Part shown: piece by piece, positions 46,441-57,294 of the stretch
Position numbering within the stretch: the first letter of the stretch is position 1
Layout of the letters: each line of letters begins with the position of its first letter
Source of the DNA: Blastomussa wellsi
Lineage: Eukaryota > Cnidaria > Anthozoa > Scleractinia > Plerogyridae
DNA length: 64,000 nt
NCBI GenBank assembly: GCA_947652115.1
Contig: OX393565.1
Location: 14,544,457 to 14,608,456, forward strand
Reading direction: 5' to 3'
The notes under the pieces: model-generated
The model's input: the letters and a program-made list of their open reading frames with translations, nothing else
What the model was told of the DNA's origin: nothing
The model's database searches: none
Translations under genes and position numbers: made by a program

Positions 46441-47400
46441 TGAACATTACATTACATACATTACATTACATATATTTGTTTATTTGGTGTCTTGTACCTG
46501 GTACATCAACATATTCCAAATAAATTAACAATTTCATAATTTTCTTGCGTTAAATGTTGGCTTCTTACATTTTTGTCTCATTTTATAACAATCATAAATA
46601 TGCTTTGCAATTAATTTCAGTAACTCAACATTATGACTGGGGGGGGGGGGGTTAATAGCAACAGGAATATATTTTCTGTCGACATTTTTACAATTGGGAT
46701 TTTAACATCGTTATGTAAACATTCAAAAAGATATTTCCTTTTTTCTCGATAACCTGGACAAGAGACTAAGAAATGTTTCTCATCTTCCGCTTCTTTCTTA
46801 CACAAAGGGCAGATTCTTTCGTTCGGTTTCTTATATGGTCTTGTGGCGTCCCAAGACTGTTGTGTGACATTAGTTCCAAGACTCCCTTAGAGGGGGTTTC
46901 CTTTATTACATGTATTGCATGATATCTGAGAACACACGTGTCCTGCTCGGCTCGAGCGAGAGAGAGAGTTCGAAGTAAAGTCTATGTTGTTGCGTTATAT
47001 TAGTGTACTCTTTTTGGCACTAAAGTCTCATGTAACGCCCTGTTTCTATTGCCAATCTATGGTTACTAAGTCGCAGTTTTGTCATCGTGATTCGGTGCCG
47101 GATGTTGGTGACCTGGTGAAGGTAATCCTCGCATTTGTAATTATCTATTGTTTTGACTTTACGATAGGTTCTCATTTTATTGCTTTGATTGGGATCTTTC
47201 CTGATGTCATTATTCATCTCACTGAACCACCTTTGTAATTCGATATCCTTCAGTCTTTGTCTAATAATGCTTACAATTCCTATATCTGACAAATGTGCTT
47301 ATTCCCAAAGATTTCCTAAACCTATATGAGCTAAAGAGTTTTTGATTTTTTGACTCCAGAAAACTTTGTCTTTAGTCCGTTTTATATCATTGTAAGCCAT
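46441..47400 (-). pseudogene. LINE RT C-terminal region, minus strand
   Basis: Reads from 47400 down: KDKVFWSQKIKNSL, SIIRQRLKDIELQRWF, YLHQVTNIRHRITMTKLRL and ETGRYMRL (frame 47020-47292). After frameshifts comes ICPLCKKEAEDEKHFLVSCP at about 46745-46830, the C-terminal zinc finger. A 3'UTR follows, ending AATAAAC and then (TGTAATG)-like repeats at 46441-46475. A run of 13 G at 46639-46651 interrupts the end. The RT catalytic core is absent, so it is a 5'-truncated dead copy of a family different from the one at 33624. Confidence 0.75.
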
Positions 47401-48142
47401 TTGAGATTTAATTAGCTAAAGTAAGCCAAAACTTAAAAGTTCTGCATTGGGCTTTAATTCGAAGTGGAAATCTGCCTGTTTCGGCTCTACAGGCGTTATT
47501 GTTACAATATTTACTCGCACCTAATAGCCATTTCAAGAAATTATTTTGAATAACACGTCCAATACCCATGAGGGACCCCGTGAGGTCTATCGCTTTGTCA
47601 CCTCCAGGCTTCTTTCTTTCGTGTCGGCCGCGTTCAGCGAACATTTTTGACTTGTGAATGAACCCCGAAACGAAATTCTGTTGACATAGAAGGCTAAATG
47701 TGCGAACGCCTTTTATCGAAAACCACGGTTATAGGCCCATCTACTAGCCAACCAAAAAAACTCATCCGGTTATAAGGCCCCCCCCTCCCCCGGATATAAG
47801 CCCAACTCTAGTTTTTCTTGTTTCTTAATAAAAGGGCAGGGAGCCTCACCGCTGCGAACTATACATTTAAATTTTTAACCATGACAGCGAAGATTAACTC
47901 TGAGCTTCCACTTAATTTGTTGCGTTCCGTTTACGTTCACGTTGTTAGTAGAGCTCCGGCAGCCCGAAGGGCCGCGGAGCGGAGCCCCATACCCATTGAA
48001 ATAGGAGAACCAAGCACGCATACAAAGTACAAACAGGAGAACCTTTCATTTTTCATGGTCAAAATGGCAAGCGACACGACTCGCGGGCGCGTGAAAAGTA
48101 CGACCCAAATATCAATATGGCGGCCATAGTCCAGAGAGTTCA
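47401..48142. other. No gene recognised
   Basis: Open frames at 47408-47644 and 47818-48129 show no domain. A GCTCCGGCAGCCC...GGGCCGCGGAGC hairpin lies near 47951-47983. Confidence 0.45.
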
Positions 48143-48350
48143 ATAGATTGTTTTCACTGTCACGCAGCAGACAAATAAATCGAACTCCATTTAGTCAATG
48201 AAGAAGTTTTTTCTCCAAGTTTTATGACTGTGCGTTACCCCATACCAAACCGAAGATGTTCGCAGAAACGTTTTGCCCAAATTTACAGAGCCTCAATATG
48301 GAGCCGCCATGTTGGTGCACCTCAGATGTGCACCAATAGAGTACCGAAGT
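48143..48350 (+). repeat. Interspersed repeat family, copy 2
   Basis: Second copy of the family at 27302-27545: GTTTTCACTGTCACGC, CGAAACGTT-TGCCCAAATTTACA and TATGGAGCCGCCATG in the same order. It also ends in a small hairpin (TGGTGCACC/GTGCACCA). Confidence 0.55.
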
Positions 48351-48712
48351 GTGACGTCCGAAATATTCAAATTTTTGAAATTATGGGATTCATTAAGATC
48401 TTCGGAAGTTACATGATGAAGAATGCTCACTTGCCAAAAATCAGCATCTTATTTTACCTTGGGGGTGAGATATTGGCCCTTTCATGCTTCTGGGACTCCA
48501 TACAATCGGCTTCTGTCGAATTATTGTCTCGCAAAGTATCAGTAGTATCAGCATTGCAGTCATGTTCCTTGTAATTTTGTCTTGGTTCTAAACGTTTAGA
48601 ACCAAGACAAATTACAAGGATTTGTATGGAGTCACTGAATCATGAAAGGGCCAATATATCAACACCAAACTGAAATAAGATACTGATTTTTGGCATGTAG
48701 ATATTGTTTTCA

Positions 48713-48755
48713 TTGATCGCGGGCTCAGGTCCGATTTTTTGGCTTCTGGTAGGAG
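48713..48755 (-). repeat. Second copy of CCAGAAGC / CGGACCTGAGCCCG repeat
   Basis: Inverted copy of 6592-6640. It lies directly against the end of the element starting at 48761. Confidence 0.5.
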
Positions 48756-48760
48756 TTTTC

Positions 48761-49771
48761 AAAGGAGCTACGTCATCATTCGTGCACTGAAAACTTTAGG
48801 CTAAAATGTTTCAAAATCTTCATTTCCAATTCTTTTCAATCTTCTCCATCCTCAGCCATCCTTGTTCCTTTTTGTTTCGTTTCCTCAGAAACGAAACGGT
48901 ATTACTTTGACTTCATGGGTGAACTATTTACATGCTCTTGTGAGACAAACAAACTGGTGAACACATGTTGTTCAGATATTGTTAAAATTATCGTCACAAA
49001 CTCAAAAGAGAATTTGGATATGTCAGAAAGTTCAACAACAACAACAACTTTACTACAGATTGTAACGATCTATTGAAGAAATATGCAAAGATATTCCTTT
49101 GCGTGCTATTAAAGCTGTAATGTAAATATTGTGGCAAATTTTCTCGTAAAATTTTGACCCTTGGGGATTCACTATTTACATAGTAGTTACACTATCCAAT
49201 CAGAATAAAGTTCGTACTTGGCTACAATGTAGCCTGCGTAACTGGCGGGAATGGTTTGGTTGAGCCGCAGAGTATGTACCGAGAAGAAAACGACAAAGCC
49301 CGAGAAGAATGGTGATTCGATTCCTCGCGGCTCCGCCGTCGAAACGAATCATTAGTGCTTGAAAACCCACCAGCTACGCAGGCTAAACACAATGTTGCCC
49401 ACACATCGCTAACCCAAGAAGTCATTCCGGAAACGAAACACTATTTCTTTTTTGAAATATAATTTGGTTTTATCAACTGGGTTGATAATGTCAATTAGCC
49501 ACCGTAAAGAGATTCAAGAGCTGACGTTTCGAGCGTTAGCCCTTCGTCGGAGCGAATCAGCGTCGAAACGAAAGAGATCACTGTGAAACTCAGTACATAA
49601 GGTAATTTAACACTCCCAGTAACAACTTACATCAATACAATGAGATTACACTTTACCATACAATTTCAATAATTTCGATGGCATCGAAAATGGCGGATGC
49701 TGACTAGGGCCCTTTAGGGGTAATTTAGGTTTTCGAAGAAATTACTCAAAATATCGTGACGTAGCTCCTTT
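48761..49771. mobile_element. About 1-kb element with AAAGGAGCTACGTCA inverted ends
   Basis: AAAGGAGCTACGTCA opens it and TGACGTAGCTCCTTT closes it, a perfect 15-bp inverted pair. There is no transposase frame. Inside are a (CAA)5 stretch at 49033-49048, resembling a LINE tail, and a Penelope fragment at 49457-49560, so it has taken insertions. A target duplication was not resolved. Confidence 0.65.
49457..49560 (-). mobile_element. Penelope-like 3' terminal fragment
   Basis: About 104 bp matching the outer parts of the dimer at 10525-11353, read on the minus strand: CGCTCCGACGAAGGGCTAAC, the ETSA codons, then TCAACCCAGTTGATAAAACC. It is 5' truncated, as is common for this class. Confidence 0.8.
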
Positions 49772-49820
49772 AATTTTCCATGGTCATTGTCAGCACAAAT
49801 TCTGCAACTGGAGTTATTCT

Positions 49821-49966
49821 TATTTATTTATTTATTTATTTATTTCAGCTGTGGAATCTTTCTTGAGCGCAATTTAAGCACGCAATTTCAGAAATTATTA
49901 AGAACCAGCAAAAATACGGAGCTCCGCTTTCTGGCTTTTAGGCTTGGCTAAATCTATATATTAAGT
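49821..49966 (-). repeat. Interspersed repeat, copy 2, (AAAT)n tail
   Basis: Inverted copy of 6411-6526 ending (minus strand) in five to six AAAT units at 49821-49844. The tail implies retroposition. Confidence 0.65.
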
Positions 49967-50054
49967 TTCGATTTTACGGTATACGAATGGGAAATATGCT
50001 TACCACTTGCCATTCTAGTTCCCAGAGCCGCTTGTGCCTCTTAGCTGGCCGAGC

Positions 50055-50192
50055 CCTGCCTCGTCCCCAGGCGTCGCTCCTTGGTCGTACTAGGTGCGCT
50101 TTATGTTTTGGGATTGATTTTGCGCGGTTGCGAGGAGTTGTCGATTTCTCTCCTTACCGCCTTGACCGACTTGCGCCTGGGGACGAGGCAGG
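50055..50192. mobile_element. Hairpin, CCTGCCTCGTCCCCAGGCG ends
   Basis: CCTGCCTCGTCCCCAGGCG at 50055 returns exactly inverted at 50174-50192. About 138 bp. It abuts the next hairpin. Confidence 0.78.
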
Positions 50193-50193
50193 T

Positions 50194-50407
50194 CCGAGCC
50201 TGTGCACTAGGAACAAGTGACACTGGGGACACATGATTTGAAAGGCTGGAATCTAACAAAGGGAGTCTAATCACTTCAGCCGATTTAAAATCCCTTTGTT
50301 GTAAGATATTTTAAAACCATCGATGTAATTAGGCCCCCTTTGTTAGATTATATCCAACCAAATCATGTGTCCCCAGAGCCACTTGTTCCTCGTGCACAGG
50401 CCCGGTC
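50194..50407. mobile_element. Hairpin MITE, GCCTGTGCAC ends
   Basis: CCTGTGCAC(T/G)AGGAACAAGTG, GGGGACACATGATTTG and ATCTAACAAAGGG pair with inverted copies at the right; arms of about 66 bp. The right arm repeats, in direct order, part of 50018-50045, so the two adjacent hairpins share sequence. Confidence 0.78.
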
Positions 50408-50422
50408 GGCTAAAAGGGAGAA

Positions 50423-50456
50423 GCATCATCATCATCATCATCATTATCATCGTCCG
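50423..50456 (+). repeat. (ATC)n microsatellite
   Basis: About nine ATC units with one change. It may be the tail of an unrecognised LINE on this or the other strand. Confidence 0.8.
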
Positions 50457-53400
50457 TGTTAGTGTTATTATTATTGTTTTTGTTGCACTTACAGTGCTGT
50501 GTAACAGAAAAACAACAATGAAAACAGCTTTTAGCAACGAAGAATTTCCTTTTGAAAGAAACAAATCGCCGAAGAAGAAAAGAAACAAATTATTTTGTGT
50601 AAAACCTATTTGTGCAGAAGTAATGCAAAATTCGACGAATTTGTGCGAGAAATAACACAAAACAGCAGTTATATCCGTTGGTTTAGATGTTAATATCACT
50701 GTCTATCTAAGTTCAAACTGTGCGAAAGACGAAAAAGTATCCCATTATTGTTCCGCTTATTTCACTACAAATACATGAAAATAATTTTATTGGTGTCCTT
50801 GAGAACACTTTCGGAAGATTTTGAATAATGGCATCAGATAATTATCCAAAAACTAGAGCTGCCTTATTTGGCAGTGGTAAGCGAATTGTTTTTAATTATT
50901 GTCTTGATTTTCAAATTATATGTTAGCGAACCTGTAACACAAGCGTTTTCACTGAAAACCATGCAGCCATTCCTGAGACAGCACAACTTATGAATGAGGA
51001 CGTTGGGCTCTGTACAACCGACCACTCTCCTCCCGAAAAATCGAACGGAGGGCGTCACGGCCTTGGGCGGACAGGCTGTGAGGAAATGAGCATGAAGATA
51101 TTGCAATCAATTATTCTAAAAGAGATTGTTGGATATTTAACGAAATCGCGGGGAATATTGCCTGATTAGTGATACTTAGCCAACGAGGCCGAAGGCCGAG
51201 ATGGCTAAACTAAGACGATATTCATCAAGATTGAGCAGGATAATTGTTTTATTATTCAAATTGTCAACGAAGCGCACTTTTATACAGCTAGAAAAGCTGT
51301 GGTTATGCGACGCTTTGCAACACCTCGAACGAATCATCGTAACTTACGTATATCTCTGGATATATATCAAGTTCAGATGACGGACAACAATCGCTTCATG
51401 GTCATATATGGGCAACGTGACAATTTGTTGAATAATAAGAAATTATAGATAGTTAAATAGGTAGCTAAGGAGGCAATTCTCCTGTTGACAGCTCAAGAGA
51501 TCCAAACAATATAAAAAGCAGGTGGCATGTACGAATACCAAATACAGAAGCGGTGGAGCGTTTGAAAACGTGGGAAGGGGCTCATCATGCACCAAGCCAA
51601 GAGGTATATTTTGGTTGGGTATGTGTCACCCAGACCTTTAAAAAAAAGACCCGTTTTCGAGGATGTTCGTAATGTTGTGTAGTTTAGTGGGAAATCCGGC
51701 ACTTGTTGGCTTCTAAACATGCGCCCGGTGGCCGGCGCTACTAGAAAACGTCCTACAAAATGTTTTTCGCCAAGCTATATATTATGGAAAAGATCACAAG
51801 AATGAGTATTGTGCCAAACCAACTTTACATTGTGTTATGTAGGGAGGGGAGCCTGCGCCCCTCCAAATTTTCGTTCTTTTTTGGTGGGGGCGGGAGGGGG
51901 CTGGAGCACTCTGGTCCCCCTACACCACCGCCTATGAAATATCTAGGTAGCCAGTGGACTCAACTCCAAGACACAAATCGACTCGACAGAATTGTGAAGG
52001 ATAAAAAGCCAGCACTTAAAATAGCTTGGGCAACTGTCACTGCAAACAAGCGAACCAAACATTCATGACAGCAGGAGGAGGGGAATTAGGTCAGTGCGCA
52101 CAGAACGAGATGGCTTGCAATGAAATGACTTACTTGTCAACAGCTTATGTTGAGAAGACTTCTCGTGTCTTGTAGAAAAAAAAAGAACTCTAGGGGAACT
52201 GCGGCAACTTAACGTTCTTTTGCAAGGCGAACAGTTTAACTTGAAAATGGACTGAGGTTAAACAAGGAACTTAACTTGCTGTTGATATTTGAGGAAGGAA
52301 GTTTCAGTGACAAAGAACAGCGTAGGATACTAAATGACATCACTAGAGTGTTTGAGAACGAAAACAAACCGAGAATCATATTACGAAAATACTTTCTAGA
52401 GCGTTCGAATTCCCTTAACAGGAAAAATACCCCGGGGAAGGATAATGTCATCCGTTGCGTGGAGCAATTATGAACAACCCACAAAACAAGAAAAAAAATA
52501 TCATTATTCATAGTTATTCATAACCAGAAGTGCATAATTTTATTACTTATTCCAAAACGCGGTACGATTTAGTTGCGAAATTAAACAACCAATTTCAAGT
52601 ATTTTCTTTCAATGTATTAGCAAGTACGAACGTTTCCGGACGAGCAACATATTGCACTTATTTATTACTTTGAAACACCGCCTAATATTTGAAAAAAATA
52701 TAAGCATCATTTCAAATGGAGTTAAAACTCCATCCAAACAACCCTTAGGCAATTCAATCAAATGACAAAGATTACTGAGTATCATGGAGAGAAAAAGCTG
52801 TAAACATACAAACTGTACCATGTAGGAGAGGATCCCAGGACGACCGCGCCACGTTTACAATTAGATATTAGTTTGCCAGCCCAGTTGAAGCTTGTGAAGA
52901 ATTTGTCATATTTTTCTGTATTTTTTTTTAATTCTTTTCTGTCTTTTCAGACGCAGAGTCACGGTGAAGAACAAGCTGATTCGCGGGGTTTGAACTGAAA
53001 GCAGCCAAATAGATGGATTTAGTTTATACGTACTTACTAAAATGGCAATCATCTATTTATATGTTTAGCTATAGCTTTTTAAGTTTTAAATTATTTACTG
53101 TACTTATTAATCAGTTTTTGCTCTTTCTACCATCTCTGAAAGTCAGGTGGTGCTGCTCATCAGGGAACTGGGGCTAGATAACCTTGAAACTGATCTAAGA
53201 AAAAACTATACATTTTGCTGGATTTATTTCGTAACTTTTCAATTGTACATTACCCCACGGCTATACAGTAAAATTGACATATTAGAACCTGAATTTTCCA
53301 AGTGACATTTAATGGGAATTTTGAATAGTTAGGTCTTTTAAAAATAAGTTCTTATTTTCTTGAGAAAAAAAAAACATATTTTTATTTCTGTATTATATTG

Positions 53401-53850
53401 GTACTGCCAGTCATTTACACCAAATATGGACTGTAATCACGTGTCTAAATGGCTTCAATCAAACATTATACAAACCCTGTTTTAGTTGAGCTCGTTTTAT
53501 GTGATCTATGAATTCTAAGTTTAATTTGAATAAATTATATAAAATGAGAAACCTGTTTTAAATTTTATTTATATGTGTATCTATTTTCTACTGTAATGGT
53601 TTAACAGTTCAAGAACAATACACAGCAGAACTGAACACTTCATTTCTTTAATAAAATCGTTATTTCACTTGCAGCACAATTATATGCTAATCAATAAAAC
53701 ACATTATTCAGACAGGTCTTCCTATGAATTATTCCATCGGAAGAAAGCAAAAGTGTTTGTATGGCCTACAGGGTTTTTATGCTTTTGCTATCTTTATATT
53801 GCATAAGCAACTATTCCAATTTAATTTTTTGGATTCCGCAAATTATATGG
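50457..53850. other. Long gene-free stretch
   Basis: An open frame at 52276-52473 is fairly polar and opens with LLLIFEEGSFSDKEQ. It looks more protein-like than its surroundings and might be a relic exon, but I recognise no domain. 51845-51960 is G-rich and recalls the MITE at 31093. The rest is featureless. Confidence 0.4.
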
Positions 53851-54173
53851 CACAAAATAGAGCTTTAAAGTTCCCGCGTTGGCCACGCCCAATAAAGATG
53901 ACCGGGAGTTGCTACTAAAAAAGAGTCCTGAGTCAGGAAGCGTCAACTCTTCCTGTCAGTTCATTTCACTGTCAATTCAGAAATATAATTAATTGAAAGT
54001 GATTAAGTCCGAATAATATGTCTGATAGCTGTGTTGTTGTCAGGTGTTCAAATTCTGCTGACTCAAAGAAAGGAATTGCCTGAAGTGGAGTCATTCATCA
54101 CCAATCTTTGATCACGCGGTCAACTTCAATGGGCGTGGCCAAGGCGGGAAATTTAAAGCTTGATTTTGGGGTG
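53851..54173. mobile_element. MITE carrying a THAP-type start, P-element-like
   Basis: Inverted ends of about 50 bp: AGCTTTAAA-TTCCCGC, TTGGCCACGCCCA and GA-GACCG on the left return inverted on the right. Between them lies an ATG frame matching the beginning of a THAP zinc finger. THAP fingers bind DNA and are the N-terminal domain of P-element/THAP9-like transposases, so this reads as an internally deleted derivative of such a transposon. Confidence 0.7.
54018..54083 (+). pseudogene. THAP-domain N-terminal fragment
   Basis: ATG at 54018 is followed by SDSCVVVRCSNSADSKKGIA and then TGA. The C-x4-C pair right after the start and the CSN and KKG positions fit the opening of THAP domains; the later C, H, tryptophan and AVPTIF-type motif are missing. 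The frame stops after 21 residues, so no functional finger can form from it. Confidence 0.6.
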
Positions 54174-54713
54174 AAAAGTGACGGAATCGAAAAAACATTT
54201 TCAGAGTATTTTTCTACGCATTCTAGAGATACCAAGTCCAAAACAATCGCTTTTGGCCGTATAGACACTTTAAGGACAATCCATGAAATCTCACAATGAA
54301 AAATTAAAGGCCCAGGCCAGGCCACAAGTTATCTTTCGCATCTTGTTACTATTTTAAAAAGCACTGACTAAGGTATACATTTTCTTGACGTATAAAGATT
54401 CCTTAGAGATTAGATTCCTGCTAAGCGTTTTATTGACTTGTTCCATATCAACAATACAATTCAAAAAGCTACTTCAGTAAATTTGTTGGAAAAAATAAAA
54501 ATAAAAGCGCGAGGGAATCTATTAATTCCCAATTTTCCTCCGTTCTATTCAACATTTGCACTATCTTAACGCAATGATACTTTTCTCCAAGAATATAAAA
54601 AGAAATATAAATAAAAAATATACAAAAGTAAACGCAAGCAAAGCAATACACGTTATTCATAAATGGCGGACGCGCGGTTAAAGCTTGGGCTGGGTACATG
54701 AAAACGGTGTATT
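54174..54713. other. No gene recognised
   Basis: AT-rich, with short open frames without domains on both strands. Confidence 0.45.
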
Positions 54714-54872
54714 GACCATTTTCGCATTGCCCATAATACACCTTGTTACCCCCCAAAATTTTGTTTCCCAATTGTCCTGGGTATTACAGTCGTCCCAAGG
54801 GAATCTAAAAACAAAGGTTATGCAAACTTTTTGGGGTGAACAAGGTGTATTATGGGCCATGCGAAAATGGTC
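54714..54872. mobile_element. Hairpin MITE, GACCATTTTCGCAT ends
   Basis: GACCATTTTCGCAT-GCCC and ATAATACACCTTGTT pair with inverted copies at the right, as does CCCCAAAA further in. A unique core of about 75 bp contains CCAATTGTCCTGGGTATTAC. Open frames on both strands are products of the palindrome. Confidence 0.85.
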
Positions 54873-55990
54873 TATGTGAAGAGACAGTTGGAATGAAAAT
54901 CGCGCGTATGGCTTTTAAAGGTTATAGAAAGGCTAAAAATGGACTTCAGGTTAGGTTTTAAAGTTTATTGCAGCTTTTCAAAGGAAAAAAGGTATATTTT
55001 CATTTTTCAGCTAAATTACTGATCCATGCAAACTCTTGTAGTACGCTTTGGTCACCTGTGTTTACCACTACCCTGGCTTAAGGTGTGATTTGATTGGATG
55101 TCATACACGAGGTAAAAACCTGAAAGACCTAAAACTGTTTCTAAATTTTCATTTCATTTCCACTCAATTTATTAGTGAGTAGTCAAACTGTAAAATCTTC
55201 AGCTGTGGATTTACAATGTAATGGGTTGATTAAGTAAACCATCCCGGCGATGATCCATCGAACACTTCATTATTACAAACAGGTGATAGTAAAAAAAGAG
55301 GTGTAAATAAAGTAACTTTAGAAGCGGCAGGGAGGCCGAAAAGAAATTAATTAAATTAAGCCTCCTCATTCGCTATCTCCTTCGCACCGCAATGGAGGTT
55401 TATGATTTTTTTTTGCCGTGGCCCAAGCTTTCTGTCCAAGGATAAAGTTCAGGGTTACGTCACAGGTAGCCTAAGCTCTGTATTTGAGCGCATTATGAAA
55501 TAGCGACGATATTATAAGGACTATAAGAGTTCGGTTGTATCGTTCGTAATTAATAACGCTTTTGAGGCTCAAGTGTCATAATTTTCATTTCTTCATCTTT
55601 TTTTTCTGGCGGGTTACGACCATTACAAGAAGCCTCGACAAAATGCCAAGAAGAACCGAATTCGTGTTGACTAAGTCCAGTACTGCACCAGAACCTTTCA
55701 CAGTCATGCCTGGAATTAATGCCTTCGCTAGCTTCAGCGTATCGGACGAGAGTTGTCATCAGCTACAAGGAAAACACCATATAATCAAAGCCTGGCCTAG
55801 TTTCGTAACTGTCTTTTTTTGTTGGTTTTGTTGATTTTGTTTATTTGCAAGATCAATTCGCATGTTTAGGCCACGCCTGCGATGAACCAAATCTCTTTTA
55901 ATTTTTAAAACAATGATTGAGGACTTTTGTAGTGAAAGCTCTTCGGAGTTTTAAATATTGTAAATGGCTTTTATCTTTTCTATATATATT
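54873..55990. other. No gene recognised
   Basis: Sense (55562-55834) and antisense (55550-55759) frames overlap here. Neither has a known domain. Confidence 0.4.
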
Positions 55991-56363
55991 GTGATGTTTT
56001 TAGAATTTTTACACTGCGTGAAATGGCGCGTGTCGTGGTCCGGAAATCACACGGTACGGACCCGTATTCGTCAAGAATACGGACAAATCAAGACGTGTCG
56101 TGCTTTTGACACGCGAAGTGTCCAACGCGTGTCGGGAACCGTATTTTCCACGATTCGGACTTTTTCCGTGGCATGGAAAATCCGATGTCCGGACACGTCG
56201 TTGAAACGCGGCGTGTTAAGACCCGTAAATTTCCGTATTCTTCCGGATTCGCCGAAAATAACGACGTACCGAGTACGAACATAGTCGATCAAGTTTAGGA
56301 TTTCTTTCTCAGTCTTAGAGGATTGCTTTATTTTTTCTTTTGAAATGTTCGTTTGCGCCTGAA
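55991..56363. other. CG-rich lead-in to minisatellite
   Basis: Richer in CG dinucleotides than its surroundings and full of short words shared with the array that follows (CACGGTACG, GACGTGTCG, CGTATTC). It may be an older, scrambled part of the same repeat. Confidence 0.45.
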
Positions 56364-56722
56364 ACTCCACGGTACGAGGCGTGCCGAATGGGAACCTGTA
56401 CCGGATATTCCACGGTACGGGACGTGTCATACGGGAGCCCGAACCAGATTTTCCACGGTACGAGACGTGTCGAATGGGAACCCGTACCGGATATTCCACG
56501 GTACGAGTCGTGTCACACGGGAGCCCGAACCAGATTTTCCACGGTACGAGACGTGTCGAATGGGAACCCGCACCGGATATTCCATGGTACGAGACGTGTC
56601 AGATGAGAACCCGGTACCGAATTTTCCATGGTACGAGGAGTATCACACAGGAACCCGTTACCGGATATTCCACGGTACGAGGAGTGTCGCACGGGAAAGA
56701 TACCCTAAATTCCACGGTATGT
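56364..56722 (+). repeat. 43-bp minisatellite with alternating A/B units
   Basis: About eight units, each opening CCACGGTACGAGACGTGTC. Units alternate between type A (GAATGGGAACCCGTACCGGATAT) and type B (CGGGAGCCCGAACCAGATTTT) endings for the first five, giving an 86-bp higher-order period; the last three are more degenerate. Because 43 is not a multiple of 3 and the unit lacks stops, all forward frames are open, which produces spurious reading frames. Confidence 0.9.
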
Positions 56723-57294
56723 TAAGCAACAACGAATTTTAGTTGACTGAAATTCTACGGTACATGTACGTCGAGTATACCCATTACGGACCTTTAGCAA
56801 TGATGACGAGGACGTGAACGAGAACGACCGGAAGTTGGAAATACGAGACTCGACGCTATCACGCATGCCCCGTGGAGCACGACTCGTCGTTCACAGCTCG
56901 TTCAGGACGTCAATTGCCGCCATTTGCCGTCTTGTAGTGAACGAGAGTATGTTTCGTTGAGGTTTTGCATTTTTACGTGGTTTCTTTGAGGTTTCTTCGC
57001 TCGAAATGGCTCGTCAGTGAATAAGATAGCGTCCATAACATATTTGATCGGACCGCGACGAAAAACAGATCATCAGGCAGAGATTAAAAGTAAGGTTATG
57101 ATTTGTACATTTGTGGTCGCACTGCGTGTGGAGGAATGCCGGCGGATTGTTGCGATAAAATTGCACCGGGATACGTGTGTACCCTTACAAGATATAAATC
57201 ACATTCTGTCAATTGCATTACATTGTAATTTTTGCAATTTAATCTTGACTTCATTTCTAAATTTGAAAGACTTCCTGGCTTTAAAAATACAAAC
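56723..57294. other. Flank of BEL element 2, no gene called
   Basis: Contains a CG-rich stretch with CCGCCATTTGCCG near 56917-56930 that could be a promoter region. No coding start can be supported. Confidence 0.4.

Noticed and set aside
18821..46651. Long C or G homopolymers (18821, 28658, 31214, 46639)
   Set aside because: Simple sequence inside or beside transposons; lengths may also be unreliable in the assembly.
52276..52473. 65-codon frame with protein-like composition
   Set aside because: No recognisable family and no splice context. Kept only as a remark in the gene-free entry.
55550..55834. Sense and antisense frames overlapping
   Set aside because: No domain on either strand and no supporting motif.
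56340..56742. Overlapping open frames of 88-129 codons on the plus strand
   Set aside because: They come from the stop-free 43-bp minisatellite read in different frames; the proteins are the same repeat shifted.
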